Origin: Spirochaeta sp. UBA5339 | GTDB lineage: Bacteria; Spirochaetota; Spirochaetia; DSM-2461 | Length of the DNA: 64,000 bases | Assembly: GCA_002408085.1 (NCBI GenBank) | Contig: DHQL01000012.1 | Coordinates: 1 to 64,000, forward strand | Direction: 5' to 3' | Shown: positions 1 to 7,618 of the stretch, piece by piece | Numbering within the stretch: the first letter of the stretch is position 1 | Layout of the letters: every line of letters starts with the position of its first letter | The notes under the pieces: generated by a model | Told to the model about the DNA's origin: nothing | The model's database searches: none | What the model saw: the letters and a program-made list of their open reading frames with translations, nothing else | Position numbers and translations under genes: made by a program

Positions 1-2
1 AC

Positions 3-926
3 ACCTTCTACTACCACACCGACCACCTCAGTTTCAGTAATGTCATCACTGACTACCAGGGAGATGTATACGAGCATATGGAATACACCCCCTACGGAGA
101 GAAGTGGATTTTAGACCAGAATGACAGCAGCAAGTACGACATGATCCCCTACAGGTTTACCGGCAAGGAGTGGGACGAGGAGACCGGGCTGTACTACATG
201 AGTGCACGGTATCAGAATCCGGAGACATCGAGATGGGTATCCAGTGACCCGGCGGGGTGGGAGCTTTTAAGTCCGATGGATGATGAGGGGAACTTGAGAA
301 GCGGGTTTTCGGTAGTGGAATCCGTGAACAGGTATTCGTATGTTAGTAATAATCCTGTCAGGTATATAGGTCCAACTGGATTAAAATGGGTTGAGTCGGA
401 AGATGGTGTTTTTACAGCTACAGAAGATACTGATTATCTTGCCGATGTTGCAAAACAAGCAGGCTATGATTCTTGGAAAGAAGCAGCCAAGAAGAACTAT
501 ATAAATGATTTCTATGATAATGAAGGGAATTGGCAAGGTGGCGATTTTTCATTAAAGGGTCTAAGCATAATCTCAAAAGATAAAATCTCAGAAATGAAAG
601 ACCATTCTGCTTCTATTGCTAAAGCAATGGATTCTGACAAGCAAAATACTCTATTGAGTGCTCAGGAAAGTAAAGGTAAGTCTTTGATGGTTTTTGGACT
701 TGCTGGGTATACAGCCTCATTTCTAGGAGGAGCTCTTGGGAATAAAGGTTCCCAAAAAGAATTGGCACCGAGTGGAGTCTTACCTGCTACTGGTCTTGAT
801 CAATATTTTTCTGCAAAAGGCGGAAAATTAAAAGAATCACAAGTTAAGAGCATAATGGATAAAGTTTTGATTGATACTTCAATGGTCGATATAGCTGATA
901 CCTTTCGAGATTATCTCAATAGATAA
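3..926 (+). CDS. Rhs/YD-repeat protein, 3' end only (5' truncated by window edge)
   Basis: The open frame runs in from the left edge, so only the last ~308 residues are present. The first ~105 residues are the conserved Rhs core: a YYHTDHLSFSNVITD segment, EYTPYGE, then FTGKEWDEETGLYYMSARY and a YVSNNPVRYIGPTGL end that marks the usual junction with the variable C-terminal tip. The remaining ~200 residues are an unrecognised tip with a Gly-rich hydrophobic stretch in its second half. Rhs proteins are large shell-forming secreted polymorphic toxins in which the tip after this junction carries the activity. The base composition becomes AT-rich right after the core, as expected for an exchanged tip. 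The family call is firm; the tip's activity is unknown. Confidence 0.9.
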   Translation, partial: TFYYHTDHLSFSNVITDYQGDVYEHMEYTPYGEKWILDQNDSSKYDMIPYRFTGKEWDEETGLYYMSARYQNPETSRWVSSDPAGWELLSPMDDEGNLRSGFSVVESVNRYSYVSNNPVRYIGPTGLKWVESEDGVFTATEDTDYLADVAKQAGYDSWKEAAKKNYINDFYDNEGNWQGGDFSLKGLSIISKDKISEMKDHSASIAKAMDSDKQNTLLSAQESKGKSLMVFGLAGYTASFLGGALGNKGSQKELAPSGVLPATGLDQYFSAKGGKLKESQVKSIMDKVLIDTSMVDIADTFRDYLNR

Positions 927-938
927 AGGGGGATTTTT

Positions 939-1157
939 ATGCAGGATAAATCAAAAAGAATACTTATTAGTGCTATCAAAACGGGAATGATATATTGTAT
1001 AGCTTTTACAGTCCTCTATATAGTTTTATATGATGAATTTAATTTATTTAGTTTATTTCTGGCTGATATCGTCATTATGATATTTGTTGTTTCGGGGGAG
1101 CTCTTAATAAAGTCAGTTTATGGAATTTTAAAAAAGGATAAGAACAATAATTCATAA
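939..1157 (+). CDS. Small two-helix membrane protein, candidate Rhs-tip immunity protein
   Basis: This 72-residue protein starts 12 bases after the Rhs stop, with a purine-rich AAAGGGGG ribosome site just upstream. Two hydrophobic segments (about residues 13-30 and 35-57) are linked by a short acidic loop, and a Lys/Asn-rich tail follows. I do not recognise a family. In Rhs loci the gene directly after the tip usually encodes the cognate immunity protein, and a membrane immunity protein would suit a tip that acts at or through the inner membrane. That role is inferred from position only. Confidence 0.5.
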   Translation: MQDKSKRILISAIKTGMIYCIAFTVLYIVLYDEFNLFSLFLADIVIMIFVVSGELLIKSVYGILKKDKNNNS

Positions 1158-1240
1158 AAGAATTACTATGATGATAACCTATATTCTCAAAATGAATTTT
1201 ACCGAAGAGCTGTTGCATAAGATGGTGCAAGATATGGTTT

Positions 1241-1504
1241 TTTCATCTTGATTCAGTAAATGTGGAAGAAGGTGACACTGTGAAAATGGGTGATAATATA
1301 GCTCAGGCAGGAGATACCGGTGTCGGAAATGCTCACATTCATTCGGCTAAAAGTTATCCTCTCTATACTGCTCCTGCTACAGCAGAACAGGTCATTCAAG
1401 CTTTTAGTAGAGATTATGTTAGAGGGCACTCACAAGGGGATACTAAATCAATTGTAAATAGTCCAAGCTTTCAAAGAGAAAGAGTTCTTAGTTTAATTAA
1501 ATAA
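1241..1504 (+). pseudogene. Remnant of an M23 (LytM-like) peptidase domain
   Basis: The frame reads FFHLDSVNVEEGDTVKMGDN, then AQAGDTGVGNAHIH. This matches the conserved core of M23 glycyl-glycine endopeptidases (HLDS-x-V-x-GD-x-V...G-x-TG...H-x-H). Upstream the matching sequence (a GARYGFF segment) is in another frame, which indicates a frameshift near 1240. The N-terminal metal-binding half is missing, and the C-terminal part ends in unrelated sequence. A GTG at 1262 could in principle start an 80-residue peptide, but a gene remnant is more likely. It may be a displaced Rhs tip, because M23 domains occur as toxin tips. Confidence 0.6.
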
Positions 1505-1514
1505 GGAGGGCAGT

Positions 1515-2078
1515 GTGAAAATCTTGCATTTCATATTACCACTTTTGATTTTTTCTTTTTTAGCCTGTTACGCAGAGGAAAACGATGTTGAGATTAATAA
1601 ACGAGATGATGAAGAGATTTTAGCATCAGAAGATATCGGTGAAATATCTGTTGATTTTATTGATCAATGGGAAAGAAGTAATAGTTCAATTGATAGTCTT
1701 AATGATATTGCTATTGGGAAGTCCATTAGCAAAAAAAAGCTTGGAGATTATTACCAAGGGGGACAACTAATAGAACCTGATTATGTCTATAGAATAACGA
1801 ATGTTGAGACTTCTGAAAATCTATACCTTTTTGCTTCACGAAAAGATAAAAGTAATGATAAATGGTTGGTTATCAGTACTTATGCCTTTCCAAAAGGACA
1901 AACTATGGCAGGATTTAGTTATATGTTGATTAAAGTCTCAGGGCACTACCGTGAAGATATTTTTGTAATAGTAGATGATAACAATCAAGTTCTAGAAGCA
2001 ATAGAGTTTAGATCTGTATCTGAATCATTTGAAAATATTGATTCAGAATTGATTGAGTTAGTTCAAGAAGAAGGTTAG
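1515..2078 (+). CDS. Putative lipoprotein, paralogue of the 3431-3994 product
   Basis: The 187-residue product begins at GTG 1515 behind a strong AAGGAGG. It has a signal peptide ending in a lipobox-like FLAC, followed by a charged linker and a ~130-residue domain. The C-terminal portion (SGHYREDIFVIVDD... to SELIELVQEEG) aligns clearly with the protein at 3431-3994, so the two are paralogues. I recognise no family. It should sit in the periplasm or outer membrane as a lipid-anchored protein. Because both copies lie next to broken M23 peptidase fragments, they may be immunity proteins against secreted cell-wall peptidases. That is a hypothesis from context. Confidence 0.6.
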   Translation: MKILHFILPLLIFSFLACYAEENDVEINKRDDEEILASEDIGEISVDFIDQWERSNSSIDSLNDIAIGKSISKKKLGDYYQGGQLIEPDYVYRITNVETSENLYLFASRKDKSNDKWLVISTYAFPKGQTMAGFSYMLIKVSGHYREDIFVIVDDNNQVLEAIEFRSVSESFENIDSELIELVQEEG

Positions 2079-2085
2079 CGAAGGG

Positions 2086-2405
2086 GCTAGAATTGGAACA
2101 CCTGTATTAGCTGCTCATTCTGGCTTTATTCAAACAAATACTTTTGATACAAGTATATTTGGAAATAATTTGTCCTTAACATTAGCAAAACAGTTTCCAA
2201 ATGATAAGAATGTTCCATCTTTTCTGTAAAAACTATGTATCCACATCTATCACGCTTCGCACCTGGAATAAAGAATGGATCATTTGTTAATCAAGGTGAT
2301 GTTATTGGTTATGTTGGTAATACAGGTATGTCTTCAGGACCTCATCTTGATTATAGAGTTTTCCTAGGTGGATTATCTGTAAATCCAGATAGATTTTACA
2401 AATGA
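2086..2405 (+). pseudogene. Second M23 peptidase remnant, frameshifted
   Basis: Frame one (2086-2229) reads GARIGTPVLAAHSGFI, the classic M23 N-terminal strand (G-T-P-V-x-A-x-x-x-G), and then hits a TAA. A second frame (from 2232) continues with TMYPHLSRFAPGIKNG, then QGDVIGYVGNTGMSSGPHLD and ends at 2405. Together they make a nearly full M23 catalytic domain broken by one frameshift. The active-site H-x-H is replaced by HLD, a further sign of decay. No start codon is obvious. It looks like a displaced toxin tip rather than an active gene. Confidence 0.7.
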
Positions 2406-2413
2406 GGGTAAAT

Positions 2414-3262
2414 ATGAAAAAAATATTTCTTATTCTGATTTTTGTTCTTTCATATACAAATATCTTTTCTCAAGAAATTATTGAAGTTGATAGCTTTTCT
2501 ATAGATGAATTAAACGAAGGAATGTCGCAAGTTATTTCAAATGGACTAAGAACATTTTATAGTCTAGATAATAAAATCATTGAAGTAAATGAAGAAGGTG
2601 AAACAAGTCTCTTTTATGAATTTGAATCAAGCTCAATAAGGAATTTAGACATAAATGACAATTTTCTATTGGTTGTAACGTCTGACCTTGGATTTATGAG
2701 TGGTGAAATCTATAGAATTAATCTTGAAAATAATAATATTGATTCTCTTTCAAATAGAGATTTTCAAAGCATCGAGATGTCAATAATTATAAGTAATGCT
2801 TTTTTCTATTCTTCATCAAGTAACTTGATTATAGAACTGAATAAAGATGGTAAAGTTTTCCTAGTTATTTATGATCTATTATCTCAAAAAGATGTAGTTC
2901 TTTCAAAATTAGGGGATTCATATATTTTGGACCATAATTCTAACAACTTTATTGGTTCAATTTTATTTGATTCTCAAAATTATCCTAATTTTTTCATACT
3001 AAGAAATAATGAGAGATTTGATTTTGTAAATAATGAGTTCTTTATGGGATGTGTTTTTTTGAATGAAGATGAGGTTTTACTTTCATGGAATGATGGTTTA
3101 GCCATATATAATTTAATAAGAAAGAACTCAGTAAATATTATTTTAGAAAAATCTTTAAGCTTTATTGATATTAGCCTTTCACAGAAAAAAATAATAGGAT
3201 TAGTTTCAGAAAATGGAAAGTACTATATTAAAAAATTTATTTTACAAAATAATGTGAAGTAA
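2414..3262 (+). CDS. Secreted protein of unknown function
   Basis: An ATG at 2414 (12 bases inside the first possible start) has GAGGG at good spacing and begins a clean signal peptide (MKKIFLILIFVLSYTNIFSQ). The mature ~260 residues are rich in Ser, Asn, Asp and Ile and show irregular repeats around turns such as EVNEEGET, ELNKDGKV and GLVSENGKYY, suggestive of a beta-propeller-like fold. No catalytic motif is visible. Codon use is AT-rich like its neighbours and unlike the rest of the window. It follows the broken M23 fragment directly and may be its partner. Function is unknown. Confidence 0.55.
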   Translation: MKKIFLILIFVLSYTNIFSQEIIEVDSFSIDELNEGMSQVISNGLRTFYSLDNKIIEVNEEGETSLFYEFESSSIRNLDINDNFLLVVTSDLGFMSGEIYRINLENNNIDSLSNRDFQSIEMSIIISNAFFYSSSSNLIIELNKDGKVFLVIYDLLSQKDVVLSKLGDSYILDHNSNNFIGSILFDSQNYPNFFILRNNERFDFVNNEFFMGCVFLNEDEVLLSWNDGLAIYNLIRKNSVNIILEKSLSFIDISLSQKKIIGLVSENGKYYIKKFILQNNVK

Positions 3263-3430
3263 TTGTATAATCTGATTATTGATTTACAAGAATACGAATT
3301 CTCCTGGAGTAGTGATTCAAGAACTCAACTGTGACTTTGTTTAACCAAGAGCCTAACATCAAACTCGAGCGCTAATGTAATCACCATATTATAGAAAAAG
3401 AGATAACTTACAGTATTAAATGGAGGTAGT

Positions 3431-3994
3431 ATGAGGATTTTAATAAAAATAATAATTCTTTCAGTACTTATATTTTCTTGTTCTGGAAAAAAAGTGGAAA
3501 ATGTTGAGTTTAAAGATGATTCAAATATTGAAAATGAAAATAAAAACGTTGATAAAGTGGAAACTGTAATAGAAAAAGTTCTTAGCGAACTATCTTTAAT
3601 AAATATTAGTCAGGGGGATAGATCTGATTATATTGGCCATATATTAGATTATGATTCAATCGAGAAATATGTAATCAAAGGGTATTTAGCAGGAGATGAT
3701 TATTCAGTTTATGTTGATTTGATTGAGTTTCAAAATGTTCTTGTTTTTATCATATCTAGAAAGAATAATGATGATCAAAATATTATTGATGGATCTATGA
3801 TCATTGAAAATAAGAATAATGATTTAAGTATATCGCACAAACTCACTAAAATTTCTGGAGAATATCGGGATGACTATATTGTTCTTGTAAATAGTAATGA
3901 AGAAGTGATTAAAACTATTCGTATAAATTTAGATAGTTCAAAATTCTCATTAGTTGAAAATAGTGAGCTAGAATTAATACAGGAAGAATATTGA
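3431..3994 (+). CDS. Putative lipoprotein, paralogue of the 1515-2078 product
   Basis: This 187-residue protein has a GGAGG ribosome site 5 bases before the ATG and a signal peptide ending in the lipobox IFSC at Cys17. An Asn/Glu/Lys-rich linker (about residues 20-50) leads to a domain whose last ~60 residues (KISGEYRDDYIVLVNS... to SELELIQEEY) match the protein at 1515-2078. Length and layout of the pair are the same, which indicates an old local duplication. The family is unknown. The gene is followed by a long imperfect hairpin. Confidence 0.6.
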   Translation: MRILIKIIILSVLIFSCSGKKVENVEFKDDSNIENENKNVDKVETVIEKVLSELSLINISQGDRSDYIGHILDYDSIEKYVIKGYLAGDDYSVYVDLIEFQNVLVFIISRKNNDDQNIIDGSMIIENKNNDLSISHKLTKISGEYRDDYIVLVNSNEEVIKTIRINLDSSKFSLVENSELELIQEEY

Positions 3995-4001
3995 AATATT
4001 C

Positions 4002-4078
4002 CCCATAAGATCGAGTTCACCTGCATCCCTGATAATTTCATTACAGAGTAATGACAGGTGCAACTCAGTTCTTATGGG
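4002..4078. terminator. Long imperfect inverted repeat between convergent genes
   Basis: The arms CCCATAAGA...GAGTT...CACCTG...CAT (4002-4026) and their complement (4051-4078) pair almost completely. Unpaired single bases all fall on the 3' arm, and a ~24-base loop separates the arms. It lies between the lipoprotein gene and the convergent antitoxin gene, so it probably ends transcription from both sides, although no long T run follows either arm. The bulged long hairpin resembles integron attC geometry, but the core triplet boxes are missing. Confidence 0.5.
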
Positions 4079-4084
4079 AGTGAG

Positions 4085-4375
4085 TTAACTGATTTTTCTT
4101 TTTTCAACCAGTTGACCGGTAATGTACTTATGGAGAACACTCTTCACAAACGTCTGGTACTTCAATCCTTCATTGTCTGCATATTCCTTAATTTTTTCCA
4201 GTTCGAATGGATCAATTCTAATATTCATCTTTGTCTCTTTCTTAACAAAGTCAGAAGCTGCAGTTTTAAACTTCTTCTGGTCAGATTCAGCTGGTCTTTC
4301 TTCTTTCGAGAAATCAATAGCTTTATAAGCTTCCATCAGATCTTTCTCTTCATCATCAATGTACTTTTCAGCCAT
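4085..4375 (-). CDS. BrnA/CopG-like antitoxin
   Basis: The product is an acidic-to-basic protein of ~96 residues. Its C-terminal 45 residues (NIRIDPFELEKIKEYADNEG, then LKYQTFVKSVLHKYITGQL) form a ribbon-helix-helix DNA-binding domain like those of BrnA antitoxins. The N-terminal half is charged and flexible and would bind the toxin. I chose the ATG at 4375 because the AAGGA site lies 8 bases upstream; ATGs at 4381 and 4396 are possible. It overlaps the toxin stop by 8 bases, so the pair is translationally coupled. By family rule the antitoxin represses its own promoter. Confidence 0.75.
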   Translation of the reverse strand: MAEKYIDDEEKDLMEAYKAIDFSKEERPAESDQKKFKTAASDFVKKETKMNIRIDPFELEKIKEYADNEGLKYQTFVKSVLHKYITGQLVEKRKIS

Positions 4376-4652
4376 TTTCATTTTCCTTCTTATCAATCAG
4401 ATAAAGCAGTTTTCTGTTAGGGTATATGGTCTTCAGAAAATAGGTGTTTCCATCGATAACATTTGGAACACAATAGGTATAGTTATTACAGTTGACAATC
4501 ATCATCCATTGATTCGGGAATTTGTCAGCATTAGGATGCTTCACATTCCGAAGAACTCCGTTTTCAGAGATTGCTTCAATTATCTGATAAAATGTTATCC
4601 CTCTTTCCCTATACAGGATTTCATTTTTCTCTCTATTGAAATCAAACCTCAT
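4368..4652 (-). CDS. BrnT-like toxin
   Basis: The 94-residue protein begins with MRFDFNREKNEILYRERGIT, close to the BrnT opening (F-x-W-D-x-x-K-x-x-x-N-x-x-K-H-G-I/V-x-F). It contains a central NVKHPNADKFPNQWMMIVN segment and ends with YFLKTIYPNRK, like the terminal arginine-containing strand of BrnT ribonuclease toxins. It lies directly upstream of a ribbon-helix-helix antitoxin. A GTG at 4679 could add nine residues, but the promoter at 4658-4687 points to the ATG at 4652. The sequence is diverged from typical BrnT, so RNase activity is inferred. Confidence 0.7.
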   Translation of the reverse strand: MRFDFNREKNEILYRERGITFYQIIEAISENGVLRNVKHPNADKFPNQWMMIVNCNNYTYCVPNVIDGNTYFLKTIYPNRKLLYLIDKKENENG

Positions 4653-4657
4653 GTATG

Positions 4658-4687
4658 ATTGTAATCCCAAAGTGCGCACATAGTCAA
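4658..4687 (-). promoter_or_regulatory. Promoter of the toxin-antitoxin operon, apparently leaderless
   Basis: On the minus strand TTGACT (4687-4682) and TACAAT (4663-4658) are 18 bases apart, close to sigma-70 consensus. The toxin ATG starts six bases after the -10 box, so the transcript should begin at or next to the start codon. No Shine-Dalgarno sequence precedes that ATG, consistent with leaderless translation. Confidence 0.55.
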
Positions 4688-5005
4688 ATCAGAAATCTTG
4701 ACTATTCTATATTCGAGAAACTCTTTGCATTTGAATTATCCACCCCGAACCAAAAAGGGATACGGAGGGCCGCGCAGCGGGCCCTTAGGCCCTTCCGGCT
4801 GGATGTGCATTATCTTTCTCCCATCGGAATAAGGTTAATAGTTGTGTTAATCTAACCAAGGGCATAAGGGCCGGAGCGGCAGCAGAGCCCGGAGCAGCCC
4901 GCTCCCCACACAACTTCGAAGACTCAACACCGACCCGCAGTGATATTGAGAATGATAGTTTAATAATCTGTGGGGATTTTGCCTGACTCTTACCTGCATT
5001 AAGAT
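4688..5005. other. Intergenic stretch with GC-rich structured DNA, no gene seen
   Basis: This 318-base gap marks the border between the AT-rich Rhs/TA region and the GC-richer chromosome. No plausible reading frame with a ribosome site is visible. It contains the GC-rich inverted repeat at 4780-4872 and a purine-rich cluster at 4875-4910. The last ~60 bases, next to the tupC stop, show nothing clear. Confidence 0.5.
4780..4872. repeat. Spaced inverted repeat, arms GGCCCTTAGGCCCTT and AAGGGCATAAGGGCC
   Basis: The left arm (4780-4794) and right arm (4858-4872) are complementary at all but about one position and enclose 63 bases. The arms are far richer in G and C than the surrounding DNA. It could be a remnant of a recombination site or a transposon end, or simply a structured untranslated region. 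Neighbouring direct repeats of GGGCC and GGAGC blur the boundaries. Confidence 0.45.
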
Positions 5006-6007
5006 TCAGTACAGTTTTACCGATGAGGGGCTGAATAACAGGCTTAGGCGGTCGCCTTTTTTAAGATTTGATACCGATAGCTCGGCGTCGCTGATGCGCA
5101 TTCTCAGATCCGCCGGACCGGCGAGGACGAGGGTCTTTAGACCCTTCTTTGAAGCCCTGATATCCTGAATCTCCGCCTCAAAGGTGTTTCCTTCATCTGA
5201 ATCAGGCTGACAGCTGAGGAGGGTGAAACTTTCAGGGGAAATCACGGCGGTTGTGTACTCTCCGGTCACAGAGGGACAGCGGATGTTCCACTCACCGATA
5301 CGGAATTCCGCATAGAGTCCCGAGGCGCAGCGGTAGCTTCCCTTGAAGACATTCTCATCATGATCCACGGGGCTTCCCTGGTAGAGATCGATCAGGTCAT
5401 CACAGCATCTGTAGGCAAAGCCTCTGTTATGGGAGCAGAGAACGGTGCTGATACCCCTCATTTTCAGATCCTGTACCAGGATTTCCAGGTCCCGTGAGGT
5501 ACGACTGTCCACATTGGCGTCGGGCTCGTCCAGGAGAAGAACATCGGGCCCGGTCATCAGGGCCCGGGCAATTGCAACCCTCTTTTTCTCTCCCCCCGAC
5601 AGCTCCCGGGCCCGTCTTTTTTCAAAGTCCTCAAGCCCCACCATCTTCAGGGCCGAGGCGGCCTTTTCAGCCTCTCCGGGTTTACGTCCGCCCTGAAAAT
5701 GGAGAGGAGCCGTAAGATTGTGGAGTACGGAGCCGTGAAAGAGATAGGGTTCCTGATGAACCAGGACCGACCGGAAGTCTCCACCAGGGGTGATATTTCC
5801 CTCTGTGGGCTGCAGGAGGCGGTTCAGCAGTTTCAGCAGTGTTGATTTACCCGAGCCGTTATGGCCCCGGATCACGGTGACCCGGTCCTTCAGGATGGTC
5901 AGATCGGGAATGCTCAGTACTGTATCTGAGGGTTGGCTCCGCTTTCTGTCATACTTTCTGTCGTAGCGAAAGATCAGATTCTCGATTCTGTAGAGTTCAG
6001 TGCTCAT
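5006..6007 (-). CDS. tupC: Tungstate-type ABC transporter ATP-binding protein
   Basis: The 333-residue protein is the ATPase of an oxyanion importer. Walker A is GHNGSGKST (48-56), the signature is LSGGEKKR (about 140-147), Walker B is LLLDEP (about 161-166), and a switch His lies in LCSHN. The last ~65 residues form a TOBE/MOP-like domain, which in molybdate and tungstate ATPases binds the oxyanion and inhibits transport when the cell is replete. It overlaps tupB by 11 bases as the last gene of a tupA-tupB-tupC operon. Assignment to tungstate rather than molybdate rests on the binding protein. Confidence 0.85.
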   Translation of the reverse strand: MSTELYRIENLIFRYDRKYDRKRSQPSDTVLSIPDLTILKDRVTVIRGHNGSGKSTLLKLLNRLLQPTEGNITPGGDFRSVLVHQEPYLFHGSVLHNLTAPLHFQGGRKPGEAEKAASALKMVGLEDFEKRRARELSGGEKKRVAIARALMTGPDVLLLDEPDANVDSRTSRDLEILVQDLKMRGISTVLCSHNRGFAYRCCDDLIDLYQGSPVDHDENVFKGSYRCASGLYAEFRIGEWNIRCPSVTGEYTTAVISPESFTLLSCQPDSDEGNTFEAEIQDIRASKKGLKTLVLAGPADLRMRISDAELSVSNLKKGDRLSLLFSPSSVKLY

Positions 6008-6677
6008 AGCCCACCACCAGATGCATGAGGAAGTTAAGGGTGAAGGCGATAAGCATCAGAATTATGCCCAGGGCCAGGGCCAGTTCAAACTCTCCCTTGC
6101 TGGTCTGAAGGGAGATGGTTGTGGTAATGGTTCTTGTAAACCAGCGGATGTTTCCACCCAGCATCATGGAGACTCCCACCTCTCCGATGGCTCTGCCGAA
6201 TCCCGCCAGAACGGCGGAAAGAATAGGTCCCCGGAGCTCTCTTACCAGCATAATGTAGTATCGGTGTCCCGTTGCCCCGAGGGTCTTAAGGGTTTCCGGC
6301 AGACGGGGGTCCATATCCGAAACGCTGCCGTAGATCAGTGAGGTCACCAGAGGAAGAACCAGTATGGTCTGTCCCAGAACAACCGCGGCGGGTGAGAAGA
6401 GCAGGCCGTAGGGACCCAGGGGGCCGGAACGGCTGATAAGTGAGTAGACCATCAGGCCCACCACAACCGTGGGAAGGGCCATCAGGCTGTTTATCACGAC
6501 CAGTACAAGTTTCCGCCCCGGGAACTCCTTCAGTTTCAGAAGGAATCCCAGGGGAAGTCCGGCCAGAGAGGCTATGGCGATGGAGAGGGTGGAGAACTTC
6601 AGGGATGTCAGGCAGATGGTAAAGAGTTCTTTGTCTCCGGTAATGATAAGGCCCAGGGCCTCTCTGAGGGCGGTCAA
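5997..6677 (-). CDS. tupB: Tungstate-type ABC transporter permease
   Basis: This 226-residue inner-membrane protein has about five hydrophobic helices. The cytoplasmic coupling loop (ETLKTLGATGHRYYIMLVRE, then GPILSAVLAGFGRAIGEVG) is that of TupB/ModB-type permeases and contacts the ATPase. Length is normal for TupB. It lies 13 bases after tupA and overlaps tupC, so all three should be co-transcribed and stoichiometrically coupled. A homodimer of this protein would form the channel. Confidence 0.88.
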   Translation of the reverse strand: MTALREALGLIITGDKELFTICLTSLKFSTLSIAIASLAGLPLGFLLKLKEFPGRKLVLVVINSLMALPTVVVGLMVYSLISRSGPLGPYGLLFSPAAVVLGQTILVLPLVTSLIYGSVSDMDPRLPETLKTLGATGHRYYIMLVRELRGPILSAVLAGFGRAIGEVGVSMMLGGNIRWFTRTITTTISLQTSKGEFELALALGIILMLIAFTLNFLMHLVVGYEH

Positions 6678-6690
6678 GGGGTCTCCTTAA

Positions 6691-7512
6691 TTACAGGGCA
6701 TCGGGATAGAAAAGCTGTTCGCCGTTCTTCTTGAAGTCCTGGATCAGGGTCTGACCCTTTCCGGATGTAAGGAAATTGATAAACTTCATAGCTCCCTCAT
6801 AGTCCGCATGGGGGTGGCGTTCGGGATTTACGGCAATCACGCCGTAGGGATTGAAGAGGACAGGATCACCCTCTACAAGGATCTCAAGATCCAGTTTGTC
6901 CTTCATGGCCAGCCAGGTTCCCCGGTCTGTCAGGGTGTATCCCTGCATCTCAGAGCTCATGGTGAGGACGGCGCCCATTCCCTGGCCCACCTCCTTGTAC
7001 CATGTTCCTTCGGGAGCAGCCCCCGTACCGGCCCAGATGGCCTTCTCTTTGGTATGGGTTCCAGAGTCATCTCCTCTGGAGAGGAACTCGCTTTTTGAGG
7101 CGGCGATCTTTGCAAAGGCCTCTGAGGCGGCTGTCATGCTCCTGATTCCGGCAGGATCTTCCGCGGGGCCGAGAATAACAAAGTCATTGTGCATAACGTC
7201 TCTGCGGTCTACGCCGTAACCGGCATCCATAAAGGCATCCTCCCGGCTCCGGGCGTGAACGAGAATGACATCCACATCGCCCTTCTCCCCATGGGCAATG
7301 GCCTTTCCTGTTCCCACGGCGATAACATCAACAATGATGTTCTCATCTTCCTGAAAGACCGGCAGAAGCTCTGCCAGAAGGCCTGAGTTTTCGGTGCTGG
7401 TGGTTGTGGCCAGCTTGATATGGACGGGTTCTTCCTTCTGTCCGCCCCCGTAGAGGGCCGTGCCGAGGCAGAGGATTGTAAGGGCTGTAAATATCTTTTT
7501 CTTCAGTGACAT
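6691..7512 (-). CDS. tupA: Tungstate-binding protein of the ABC transporter
   Basis: The 273-residue product has an N-terminal signal peptide and then the family hallmark TTTSTENSGLL, in which the TTTS loop binds the oxyanion. Further TupA features are VDVIAVGTGKAI, the GD-VD-LVH-R segment, RGDDSGTH, and a Y-L-D-G block near residue 200 (QGYTLTDRGTWLA). Length and order match TupA rather than ModA. It captures tungstate (possibly molybdate) in the periplasm. It is the first gene of the operon and is divergent from moeA, so metal uptake and cofactor insertion share one control region (7513-7618). Confidence 0.88.
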   Translation of the reverse strand: MSLKKKIFTALTILCLGTALYGGGQKEEPVHIKLATTTSTENSGLLAELLPVFQEDENIIVDVIAVGTGKAIAHGEKGDVDVILVHARSREDAFMDAGYGVDRRDVMHNDFVILGPAEDPAGIRSMTAASEAFAKIAASKSEFLSRGDDSGTHTKEKAIWAGTGAAPEGTWYKEVGQGMGAVLTMSSEMQGYTLTDRGTWLAMKDKLDLEILVEGDPVLFNPYGVIAVNPERHPHADYEGAMKFINFLTSGKGQTLIQDFKKNGEQLFYPDAL

Positions 7513-7618
7513 GATTATTTCTCCTTTTAGTATACTGAGGCCTTCTCTCTGTTTTTGTAAAGAAGGGAGAGTGATATTTTAATAGGAGTGATATAATTCC
7601 TGAATTTGGAGGATTACC

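Noticed and set aside
1262..1504. Intact small gene from GTG 1262
   Set aside because: The sequence is an internal piece of an M23 domain whose upstream part is readable in another frame, so it is a remnant.
3340..3380. GCCTAAC stretch resembling the start of an attC site
   Set aside because: No matching GTTRRRY end and no foldable arms follow within a normal attC length.
4002..4078. Integron attC site
   Set aside because: The bulged hairpin looks similar, but the RYYYAAC and GTTRRRY core boxes are missing from its ends and no integrase or cassette series is visible.
4058..4658. Plus-strand frames opposite the toxin-antitoxin pair
   Set aside because: The minus-strand proteins match BrnT/BrnA patterns with overlap and promoter; the plus-strand translations are Phe/Ser-rich shadows without starts.
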